Source of the DNA: Alviniconcha marisindica
Lineage: Eukaryota > Mollusca > Gastropoda > Provannidae
Direction: 5' to 3'
NCBI GenBank assembly: GCA_018857735.1
Contig: JABMCL010002919.1
Span: 690,001 to 754,000, forward strand
DNA length: 64,000 nt
Shown here: in pieces, positions 14,101 to 26,500 of the stretch
Position numbering within the stretch: the first letter of the stretch is position 1
Layout of the letters: the number at the start of each line of letters is the position of its first letter
Made by a program: the position numbers and the translations under genes
The notes under the pieces: generated by a model
Databases searched by the model: none
Told to the model about the DNA's origin: nothing
What the model saw: only the letters and a program-made list of their open reading frames with translations

Positions 14101-17100
14101 GCTCACATTCAGAACTTAAAATTGTATCTTATTTTCACACTGTCCTGTGACCTTGAAACCAGGCCAAGGTCATCAATACTACTTTACTAGTATGAAGAAA
14201 AGCTTATATGAACTAACCAAGTTTGACAAATCTTGCTTTTAAAAATAGTGTTACCATCATACGCAGTTTGACAAATCTTACTTTTAAAAACAGACTCCCA
14301 GAAAACACCAATATTTTATTTTTGGCCAAGTTACTAAAACAGATACTATGTGACAAATAAAGCTTTAGTTGTATAGAAAATATAACTTCTAGTTTGATAT
14401 TTTGGACACTTTGAAACTAAAATAAGGTAACTAAAACTGGTGTTAGTCAGCAATCCTAATCAAGGCTAATGGATTTGACTAAGTTTGAAAGATGTTGCTA
14501 ACGCAAGCCCAAGAAAATCCTCAAGTGAACAACAGTTCTGCCAAGTCTGGAAATGCATCAGTTGAACACTGATGTCATGGTCACTAAAAGAACTATGGAG
14601 TGGTTCCAAAACGACACTCTTGAGCAGTTAGCTGTCCTCGGCAAGGAAGTCCCCAAAGCACTGTCATGAGACTAGCAGTGAGTTGTGTACTGCTGACCAC
14701 AACTTACTAGACTGTTCCAATGTACAAATACAATGGATCTGCCACAAATGTGATAGCATCTATTGCAACACGTTCACGCTCTGACATCTTTCTCTAAATT
14801 CCACAAAATTCTATTCACCGCTGTCAGAGATAAATAAAACAGGAAGTATACTCTTTTTCCACCACACCGTACACGTCACAACTTCAGTCCCCTGAAGACA
14901 AGCAGTCCAAAAGTCCAACAGCAAGACAAGATACATGACTAAAGAAAGGACCAACCCCAGTTTATGAACAGGATCATAGCTCCAGCCCAAACCAGCTGAC
15001 AGTCAACCTAGAAGAAGCCGCAGTAGTTCCACCTACGTACCTCATAAAAAGCAGCACCTGTGGATACTAAATGTAAACTGCCAGAACACTGTAAACAAGA
15101 GGGCAGAGTTTGCAGCCACGGTCAGCTATGTCAAACCATAATAATGTGATCTTTGGAACAGAATCATGGCTGCAGCCAGCAATGCTTTCAAGTGATGTCT
15201 TCCCTGACAACTATGTAGCCTACTGGGATTCTCTTGGAGGAAGAGTCTTTAACCTTGTGCATAAAAATCTGGTGTCCGCAGCACAGCAAAGCAAACAGCG
15301 AGATCATTTGGGTGAAGATCCATCTCCATGGGAGCAAGGATCTTCTGGGATGCTTCTACATGCCACACAGGTCTCAAGCGGACATAATGGAACTTGATAA
15401 GACACTCCTGGAAGATCACAGAAAAACACCCTGGGAAGCAGGTCCTTGCAGGCGACTTTAACTGGCCTGACATATATTGGGATACTGCTGCTGTTGCTTC
15501 AAATGCAGCTGATTGACAGTTACAGCAGGAAGGAAAATGGGCAGAGAATGAAGTTTAATGCACAAAAGTGCTACATCCTCTTCACAAATACGTCATCCTT
15601 TCTCTACAGCCTTGGTGGAGTAATCCTGAAGCAAGTTTAGCAAAACCCTACTTTGGTGTGCATATGTCAGCTGACTTGAAATGGTCCACCCACATCTCCA
15701 ACATCTGTAAGAGAGTGGGATCAACATTTGGCTTCCTCCTGCAGAACCTACAAAACTGCCCCCAGGAGCATCGTTGCTTGGCATACATCGCTCTGATCAG
15801 TTCCTCGCTGGAATACGGCGCAACAGTATGGGATTCATACTTGAAGCAGGATGTGGACCCACTGGAGACGGTACAATGACAAGCAGCCCACTTCATCAAG
15901 TGGGACTACAGGTCTAGAGAGAAGGGATGCATGTGACACATGTTCCAGGAGCTGAGGTAGGTAGGTAGTGTTGCTTAATGTCCTCAGATGTCAGCTGACA
16001 TATTAGGGACAAGCTGTGACCAATGCCGAAGCATGGTTCAATATAGCTTTACGTCCATGGAAACCAGAAGGCTCGTTAGGACGGGCAGCTCAGGACGGCC
16101 ACCTCGACTCTCACACAGCTCCTGAAATATGACCCGGAGCTGAACCTGTCACCACTGCAGAAATCCCTGAAGCAACAATGGCTGACAACCCTCTACAAGA
16201 TTGATGTGGGCCACATCCAAGCCATGCCTCCATAAAACTTCCCGACGCCAGCAGACAGAAACTGCAGAAGAATCCACCCAACCACCTTAAGAATTGGGAC
16301 TTGGACAACGCCATTGCCAGACATGAAATCCCAAACACCTGCGGCCTCAAGATTACAGGCGGCAAGACTGAGCAGTAGAAGAGCTCATTCTCCACAAGAA
16401 CTGCCGCTGACTGGAACAAGCTGGAAGACACTGTGGTCACTTCACTTTCACCAGCAGTAGGCAGAGTGCTACAAGGGGCTGCCTCCCACACATAGGCAGC
16501 CAGATCAAAAATGTTTTACACAGTTTTTTTAATAGGGCCTGTACAATAACAAACTGTACAGATTACTCCTTCTAAAGTGCAAGTTTTACTCTGCTTTGTG
16601 CCCTCCCTGTTCCATTGTGAAAATGGCCAGTAGTAGTCCCTGCAAAATATGAAACCAGATCCAGAGTACTTCTGGTTGGCATTGTCACTGTCTGCAAGTT
16701 CACTTCTAGGCAAACAGCCAGAAAATGGGGCAATTCTGGCATTCAGCTCTTCCAGCTCACGCCCTTTCACAGAGCTGAGATCTTATTTTCAGCCTCTTTG
16801 GTTTTAAAGTAGATTCTACAATCTATGCTGATTCCAAATGATCATGATCATGACAGTGTGTTTGCTGATACTAGCCACGAACATATTTCATGGATCACAA
16901 CACTCCATGGCATAAGAATCAACAGAATCACTCAATGGAACCACCTTACAGGTATGATTTTCTCAATGCCTACACACCAGCAAAGCCTGAAATCAACTGC
17001 TGTACAAGTTATCAACAAAACTTTCATTCTAACTGTTCTGAAATAATAGACCTTAAAACTGGTCACAGTCACTGAAACTGGCAAGCGTAGGTAAAGCTCA

Positions 17101-17200
17101 ATCAAGGCTATCATTACAGCATGTCAAAAACATACTTGGTTTTGTAGTATGTTAGCAGCTAAAAAAGAACCCAATAATATTGGAGTTTATTGTTTTGTTT

Positions 17201-17256
<56 letters not shown>

Positions 17257-20200
17257 CTCTGGCAGCTGGCCAGACTAAAAATTACCACTGCAGCCTTGGC
17301 ACACACTAGCAACGTTTGAAGTGAATCCAAATCCCCACTCCCAAAAGGAATAAAGCAAGAAAAAGAACACTTTCAACATATCTGACATGCTTGTAAATGC
17401 AACCTCATTTACCTCTACTCTCCATGACACACATTTAAAGCTCTACTCACTGGAAAAACTTGTTTTACTACTCTATACTTATATTCAGTTATAACTACTT
17501 TGAGAATTTATGAGCCATTTCCTCAAGTTCAAATCTTCTCATTGTCATTTTTATTTTTTTATTTTTTTACCTGATTCAGTTTTTTCTTCTCATTAACTGT
17601 TTTACTTCGTTCAGTTTCTTTTGCCAACTGTCTATTGTGATTCATCTTTTGTGAATTTGTTGCAGGACAGACTGTTAATGTTATAAGACATTTAATTATT
17701 GCTTCACTTCTTATAATAACAGTGACTATACAAATACTTAATAAGCATATAATTTTACTTTAGAGATCATGCAAACCAAAATCACAGCTATATAGTTGCT
17801 TCACTTCTCATGTAACAGTGATTATACAAATATATAATAAACACATCATCAAATTAGAAAATCATGCAAACAAAAATCACATCTAGAAGTACTATTTTAT
17901 ATTTAGGTAGAAAAAACAAACAAACAAGCAAAAATTTAAGATTAAAAAAAACAACTGAACAGGCTCACATATTATTTAGTTAAAATTTGAAGAATACATT
18001 ATGATTCAGTCAATACAACATGCATACTGTCTGGGTTACATTAAACGATTAATGGTACATTTCATGCTTGAGAGAGACAGAGAGAGGGGAAAGAGATATG
18101 AAGGGACAAGGAGAGAGAGACAGACACACACACATGGCGAGAGAAAGAGAATCTGCAACAGAAAGATGGCTACAGATGGAAGAGAGTAAAGCTGAAAAGG
18201 AAGGGAAATAACTGACCTGCAGGAACTCTCCCAGGTCAACCTGTGCATTGCGATTGAGGTCCACCTCACTCAGGATGTCATGCAGTTGGTCCTCAGTCAC
18301 CTTTTCTCCAATTTTCTGCAACACCATAAAGAATATGTGAAACCCTCAGGGTGTTCACCATCACCAATCTTGAAAAAAGTTCTCTACAAAATCATCCTTG
18401 ATCTCTGTGGAGAAAACAATCAAAATATTTTGCCCAAAACAACTGGTGAAGCTATTCAGTTCAGGTCAGTTCAAGATGGTATCGATGCACTCAGAAGAGC
18501 CTATATTATGTGTTTCACCCCATCTCTTGGACGTTTCCTCAATGTTGCCTTTGATGGCAATTTCAATGTTTGTCTGACTGACAATGGCCCTATCTTGTTC
18601 TTAAGGAAGATCATTTGAGCGCTTCCTCTGTCCACGCCTCTCTCCTTTGGGCGATCAGTCATGCGATACCGTTGGTTTTGTGCCCACAGGTAGTGTCCCA
18701 AGCTCCTCAACACTTCAGATCTTCCAAGATGCAAACCATTTGTGATGGTTGCTTTGCCTGCCAGTCCATCTGCTCAATCATTTCCCTTCATGCCAGTATG
18801 TCCAAACCAGCACACCCACCGCAGTTTCTAAAGGTGGACACTGAACATCAACACATGCAAACCACTAGTCAGTAAGCAATTGGTTTTTAATGCCCAGTCC
18901 ACCGAGTAGGTCATAGCAGGAACAGAACTGTAAGAACCACTGAATCAAAATGCACGTGTGTGCCAGTAAAGGGCACAAGGCAAAACACTGTAAAAAGCAC
19001 AGAGTTGGAGATTACAGAAGCCCCCAACAGCGGGAGGAAAATCCTGAAGGAGAACCAAACCAAAGATGCAAGTTGGCCTGAAAACGTACATAACGTGAAA
19101 ATATTTCCATCTCCATTTTTCATTTGCTCAAGATGCAATACTTTGCTTCAAATTTAAACATCTCAGGAGGCTGCCATGTTGGTTCACTCTTTATCAACGA
19201 CCAGCAGAAACTGGTTGGCTGTTGATATAGTCGATACTTCTACCACACATTCTGGCCTTGTTTATGACATCACCGAGACAGACCGCAGGGCACAAAAAGC
19301 CAGCACTCACGGTCATGTGTTTGCAACTTTCAAGCATCAATATTTAACAAACGGGGCAAGAAGTGAGTGAAAAATTGCCATGTGTCTATTTTGTCCCCCC
19401 TGGATCATCAATAGGGCTTGTGGTGCACCTTCCATTTGGTTCCCCTTGTGAGAGACATTCTCTGACATACTGACCTTGAAATATCTCCTCAGGTCATTGA
19501 TGGTGATGAAGCCCTTTGCCTGGTAGTCAAGAGACTTGAAGCGCTTGACGTACTGGTTAATCTCGTCCTTGGTAAAGTTCAGCTGAGCCTCTGATGTCTG
19601 CTTGATGTCCAGACCCATCTCGCGACGCAAAAACAAGTCTGCATGCTCCAGTTCATCCTGAAACAGGCAAGTCAGATGCTTTGAAGGAACACAATTATTA
19701 AACTGAGACAAAACCGAGGGCCAGAAGACTGCAACACAATGAAATAGTTACTACATAAATAAATGTGACGTAAAATATGTCTAGAAATTTGATTCCTCTG
19801 AAGAAGCCAAAATCTGAATGGACAATTGCCTTCAACCAATCGGAGCTGCAGACAGGCTGAGACGTAGCAGGCTGTAAGCAGTCCCTGCTCTGCTCAGCCT
19901 GGGAAGGAGGCTAGCATCACTCATCAATAAATACCAACCCCTTCACTGCCCCAGCCAGTAAAATTTCTGGGCTGAAAAGTTGACACACACATGCCTCCAG
20001 AAAGTGTATCTGATGGTCCTGTATCAAAACTACTTTCAATACTGTGCATTTAAATAAAAAGTCCTTTCATGTGCTCATGCGACGGGGGCAAAAAAAACTT
20101 AATGGTTTCACATTTGGTCCTTTTATTGGTTGTTTTCCAAGTGACGGTGCGGCAAGCATGGCAGTGAAAGGGTTAAATCATAGCATTAATTATTTTTTTT

Positions 20201-22992
20201 AAATCTCAGTTTCAAACCATGGCTGGCTGGTTGGAAGGACTGCTGGACACTTAACACTCCATACAGAGGTATTTGTTTTTTGGTTTGGGTTTTTATTCAA
20301 GTCAAAAAGAGCCTAATGTGAATTAACTTTATCATACAAAACACACACTGCCTTCCATTACCTTCTTCCTCTGTTCGCTCCAGCCCAGCTCTTCCCCCAT
20401 GATGTCCACAATGCGTGGCAAAGCCTCTTTTGCAGCATGGACATCAGTGAAGGCCAGGCGTGTCCGCCGGGCCAGGACATCGATGGCTCTGCATGCATAC
20501 TCCCGCACAGCGTATTTCACCTGTTCCATGGAAATGGAGCATTGGTTCATACACACTGCAGAAGCTTGTTTCATATAAATTGAGCATTGGTTGATACACA
20601 CTGCACAAACTTGTTATGCGTATATTCACAAAAGCAACCTCATGAATCTATACACATGCATTGTTTGTCTCTGCTGAAACACCACACAGTGCCAGTTCAC
20701 CCTAAATGCTAAGGCGACAGGCCCTGATATTGCTACCTGCTAGATTCTTATCAAACTGTTGCTGTGCTAAATGTATCAAGGTTGCATATACTGCTTGGAG
20801 GACAGATGCTGAAATCAAACTGCACATTTTATTTTGCTGCAGGGCCAAAAGTTTTAACGCTGGGGATTCTGAGGATTACACTTGTCTGATTACCTTGCAC
20901 GAGCAGAATCTAAAGTTCTCAACTGTGAAGAAAATAAGCAACATGTTATGCTGACAGTCACTGTGCTGACCTGTCCATATCACAACATATGTATTACAGA
21001 TCCACAGTGTGAGCCCCAGCGCTACAGTACTGACCTCTCCCTCAATGTAGGTGTATTCGTCATGCAGTCTCTTGCCAAGCACCGGCCAGCGTTTGCCTGT
21101 CAAGTTGCACATCTTTGCCACCTTGAAGGCCTTGTCTCCGTAGGTGCTGGCCAGATGTTGTGCCACCTACACAAACAACAGCCACAGATACTGAACAGTG
21201 TCCGTCACTGATCAAAAGGATGGGAAACAAATAAGATGCAACAATGAGCATGTAGCACCACAATATTATCAGATGAACAATAAACTACAAGAAAAGAAGA
21301 TGTAGCAAGCCGATTAAATATAAAGCAATAATGGTGTTTTTTTAAAAAGAACAAAAATATGCTTACCCCTCCACCCCCACCCAAAACACGTACCAAAACG
21401 CAACAACCAATCACCGAAGTCAGATTAACCTATAACCACACTGCAGGTGCTGAGGTAGGAAACAAACCACTTCAAAAATGGGTGCGTGTGAGTTGTGGCA
21501 GATGAAAAACAATTCACGGAGCTTGAAAGACTAAGAATATCGCACTCCAGGAAGATGAGGACCAAAGGAGAAAGAAGAAGCGCGCACGCCACAGGGCCTA
21601 GCTCTCACCTGGTTCTCCACCCCGAAGTCCTGCACGAGGCGGATGAAGAGAGTTGGGGACCAGCCGTGGGCACCGTCCAGCAGCAGGCCCTTGGTGCAGC
21701 ACTTGTTTGTGGGCTGGAGGTTGCAGGCGATGATCGCCCTGTCCACCGTCTCCTCCGCCATGTGCCGGTATGTCGTCCACTTGCCACCTGCCACCATCAA
21801 CTCACTCACTCAGTGGTGTTGGCGGAAAAGATGTTAAGAGCATTTCCATGATGCTCGGCTAAACACGAGTGTGCCCTACCTTGCCTTGGGCAAGCAAAGA
21901 ACATGGAATAGATAGCCTCATGTGCTAAGCTTGGACCTACAATGGATGGACTAGTACCTCATAGGGCAATGTTTGGGGCATACTTGTTAATAATGTTTCG
22001 GGCGTGCTCATTACTATGGCAATGTTTTGGGCACACTTGTTCAAATGTTTTTCCGAAAAACAAAACAAAACAATACCAAAACCCACAAGGAAAGGCATAG
22101 GATAAGCTCTGACTGCGTTAAAAACAAAGCAATGTGCTATCAAAGAGAACTTCACCAAGACTACACTGTACACATGTACACAAAACTGGGAACTGATTCA
22201 AGCCTCACCAGCAATGGTGATGAGCTTGTTGTCTGCAACTTCAATGATGTGGTTTCTGGCAATGGACTGTGTGCTGGACTTGTTAGGGTCACACACCAAG
22301 GGACGGATTCCACTCCAGGCAGCCATCACATCACCACGACGTACTGGAAGCAAAATTTAAAAAAATGAAGAAAAAGAAGAAGACTATAATTAACAAGAAA
22401 AGCACAAAATGCTACGATGGCTCACATTCAAAAGTGACAAAAACATACCCATCCCCACACACCCCAACCACACACATAACCTCAAAAACAGTTTAATGAC
22501 ACCAAACAGTGTGACTATGTAAAACTTATATAGAGGTTACTGGCACATTAAGATTGAAAAACCTTTACATGCTACATGAGGAAACACCATTTAAAAATAT
22601 ATTTTTTTGCAAAGGACCAAAAAAAGAAGACTGGGGTTGGGGGGTTGTGCTGCAAAGTACTGAAATGTGAAGTAGAAAACCCCTTATGCCCATACATAAA
22701 AATATCACTGTGACGAAATGAAGAGTGCTCGAGTTGGCTCACAAATACTTTATACCACAAAAACCATTGATTCTGACAGCGTTGTCCATGCTGATTTCAC
22801 ACAATCATACATTTTCCACTGAACAGTTGTGCGTTACTTCAGAAAAACTTAAAATCCTGGGTTCCCACCAGCAATAAATTCATCAGCAGCATGTGACAAT
22901 CTTCATGAAATAAACATTATTATTTTGCATTTATTGTTTGATGAAGACATGAGCTTGACACACAAGGATTCAGTCATGACCTGGGTTATGGG

Positions 22993-23032
<40 letters not shown>

Positions 23033-23430
23033 ACATAGATGTATACATATAGTTATTGTTTGCTCAATAATATTTTTATGGTAGACTACTATACCTATGG
23101 TTCTGTTTGTTGAAATGTATGTTCATGTGGATTTTGTCATGAGTTGTTTGTATAGTGCAGTGAGTTTAACTCAGCTTAGAGAACAGCGCTTTATAAGAAT
23201 TATCTGTTATAATTATTATGTACACCAGACTGTAGTAATGCAGACTTACCTTCCACATCTGGACTGAGGTAATTCCTGATCTCCTTTAAAATAAACTGGA
23301 TATCATCCTCTGAAGGCATGGGGTAGTCGGTCAGATCACAGGGACTGTCTGTTGTGCCTGTTAGATGCAAACCAAGACAGAGTCAGACGGGGAGGGGAGG
23401 AGTGAACACAATATGCAGCCTTCATCACAG

Positions 23431-23515
<85 letters not shown>

Positions 23516-26500
23516 AGAGAGTGAGTGAGTGAGTGTGTGTGTGTGTGTAAGTGTGTGTGTTGTGTTGCTGTGCACAACTGTCCCCCCCCCCCTCCCCCCC
23601 CACCCACCCCACCCCCAATTCTAATGTCTTTTACACATGTAATTGCTATCAACATGACTGACTGTGTTGTATATTTAGACTAGCAGATTTTCAAAAGCGT
23701 TCAGAATATTGTTGGGTGCATCATAAATGTACATTATCATTATTAGTTTTACAACACTTAGAACTTGAACCAGACATGGAAAACTTGTTATCTCACATAT
23801 AACTAACTTAAAAATTCTTGATGTTTAATGCCAGTCAACCATGAAGGTCTTATTACGAGAGTGAGACAGACTTCATCAAAATCACATGTCCTACTTAGCA
23901 ACTTGCAGTTCATGACACACGGCACGTCATGGTTTGAAAGGATTGTGAAAAAAATCAAATGAACTGGGAGTGCAGAAATTAAAAAGGTAACATTTCTGGA
24001 AGTTGGTGAAGCATGCAAGGCTATATTCTACCCTACTCCAAGCTTAAAAGCTAGCTTGTATAGCTCTGGATTAATTCTTAGCAAGGGAAATATATTTTCT
24101 GTGTTCATGGTAAGACACACTATAATATTATATAAATTATATAGACTTTTAGCCAGACAAACTTGGAACATAAACAGTCAATCATATAACAGCTGCCTTC
24201 TGGCACAACAACAGGAATAACTATTACCAGAGATAAGATGGTCTTAGGAAAGTAGCTATTCATCCAAAACTTATTCAGAATCTATATAATCTATGCACAC
24301 AAAATACTGGAGTCCCTGTACACAGGCAGTTCTGTTTGATGTATACCTTAATTCGCCATCATGTTTTCGGTTCACAAGTGTCATAAATGTTACACCCAAG
24401 ACAATATGTCACAAATACCAACCTGCCACTGTGACTTTATGCCATGGCAAGAAAAATATGACGCGTCCATCACTTGTTGAAGGATCAAGCAGTCCCATGC
24501 TCTCTGGGCTGAAAAGATCAAATTCATAATGTCTCAGAGCCAGTCAAAACAAAGACTGTAAACTGCCAACTGGACAGGAGCAAACACTCAGCTGATCTGC
24601 ATTCAGAACAGACCAGCACAGTGATATTTGTCTCTTCTTTCTTTTCAAACATTTCTGTGAGCTTGATGCAGCACAGACTGTAAATCTTAACCCTTTCACT
24701 GTCGTGCTTGCCGCTCTGTCACTTGGAAAATGACCGATAGCAGTGCCAAATTTGAAATCATTCTGGCTTTTCCACCCCTTCGCATGAGCACATGAAGGGG
24801 ATTCTATCAAAATGCACGGTACTGAAAGCAGACTTGTTACAGAACCATCAAATATACTGTTTGCAGGTGTGTATGTGTGCACTTTTCAGCCCGGAATTTT
24901 ACGGGTGAGGCAGTGAAGGGGTTAACAGAGATTATGATCATGGTCATGCACACATTCAAAGGCTTTGTTTCAAGAGCATCCAAGAAAACACCTAAATTAA
25001 TTTGTTTTTCGGAAGGCTAGATGGATATTCTAAGCTGCATGTGACTGGAGGACGGTGAGTGAGCTTGGATTCAGAGAACAGCATTATATAAAAATGACCG
25101 ACGAAGATGCATAACCAACAGGGCTGAAAAGGTCAGTAGCATACAAGCATTCTGTGCTTCATAGCACTGAGGATATTCTCATTCTCACCTGTAGTAGTCT
25201 GGCAACACAACATGGACTCCAGAGCTGGGCTGGCAAATCTTCTTGGTGTTCTCGTTGCCCAGACATCGGATCCGATCCGTGTAGGGACCTGTGGCATTGA
25301 TCACACACTTTGCCTTGATGTCCCACTCTTTGCCTGTAAGCCTGTCTCTGACGTGAGCTCCAGTCACGCGCTCCCTTCCATCGTCGTCCGTTGTTTTCAG
25401 CAGACAGAGCACTTCGGTGTAGTTGGCACATGAGGCGCCATACCGCACAGCAGTGACTGCCAGTGCCACGTTCATCCGAGCATCATCATGCTGACCTGTT
25501 TGGCAACAACCAAAGAGTGAGATCAATTTACATTGAACATTTTATGTGAAGGAAACCCCGACTTACCATCCTGTTTCTTACTTCTTCTTTGTTGATAATC
25601 GGGACTCATTTCCCACACACGAAAGCGTGCTGTGGCAGTTCCACTAAACATGTGGGACTGCAAAAATAGCAAAAAAACGAGACACCAACATCAGAACTGT
25701 CTGCCAGTCCCAGGCAAATCAGACGCTGGGCTGCTGGAGAGGAAATTTGAGGACCATGACTCTCTCACGGCAGTGTAAACAAAAGAATGTCTGTGGTGAT
25801 GAATACGGCTCATAACAGCCACAAGAACACAGACTGCTTCATCAAACTCCTGCTTGGGTGTCTGGCACCCAACAAAATGAAAACAGTAATTCCCATGACT
25901 CACATTCAGAAATTTGTTACATAACACTGACACACACCACAGGGACTGTGCACCTGACTGTGTTGTTCAGAGAGTTCTACTTTTGCAGTGATGAAGTTGA
26001 ACATACACAAAAAGTATACATCCTGACAAACACAGTCACACAATAAAGAAACCATGCAAATCAAAAATGGGAGAGCACTGTGAAGGCTAACACCCAGTCA
26101 CTGTCAGCTAGGTTGGTTTATTAAGGCAAAACATTAAAACGGAAGAAACTTTCTTACTTTATTGCTTTTTCACAGTAATTTATCATAGAACAATAACAGT
26201 ACTGGTACACTTCCGGAACTGTTTTGATACTACTGTGATTGTGACCTTGAAATGCGGTCAGATCACCGAAAGCAGCACAAGCAACCACAGCTCGAATATC
26301 ACCATCACACAGTTTGACATTGACCATATATATCTGATTTAGACAGTCTGAGAAAACTGCAAATTGCAAAACTTTTGAAAATCTTTGCCAATCATCACAT
26401 AAATTCACACTTTTCAATGCAAGTCCAAAACTGAGAACAGAGTGCATTCCAGAACAGTAAGAGGTGGGCAACATACCATCATAGTAGACAAGGGCCCCCA

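Noticed and set aside
18280..18618. Plus-strand frame of 112 codons
   Set aside because: It overlaps GPD2 exon 14 and an antisense LINE RNase H fragment and has no independent support.
21495..21851. Plus-strand frame of 118 codons and short minus frames at 21598-21787
   Set aside because: Shadows of GPD2 exon 10, which is GC-rich and open in several frames.
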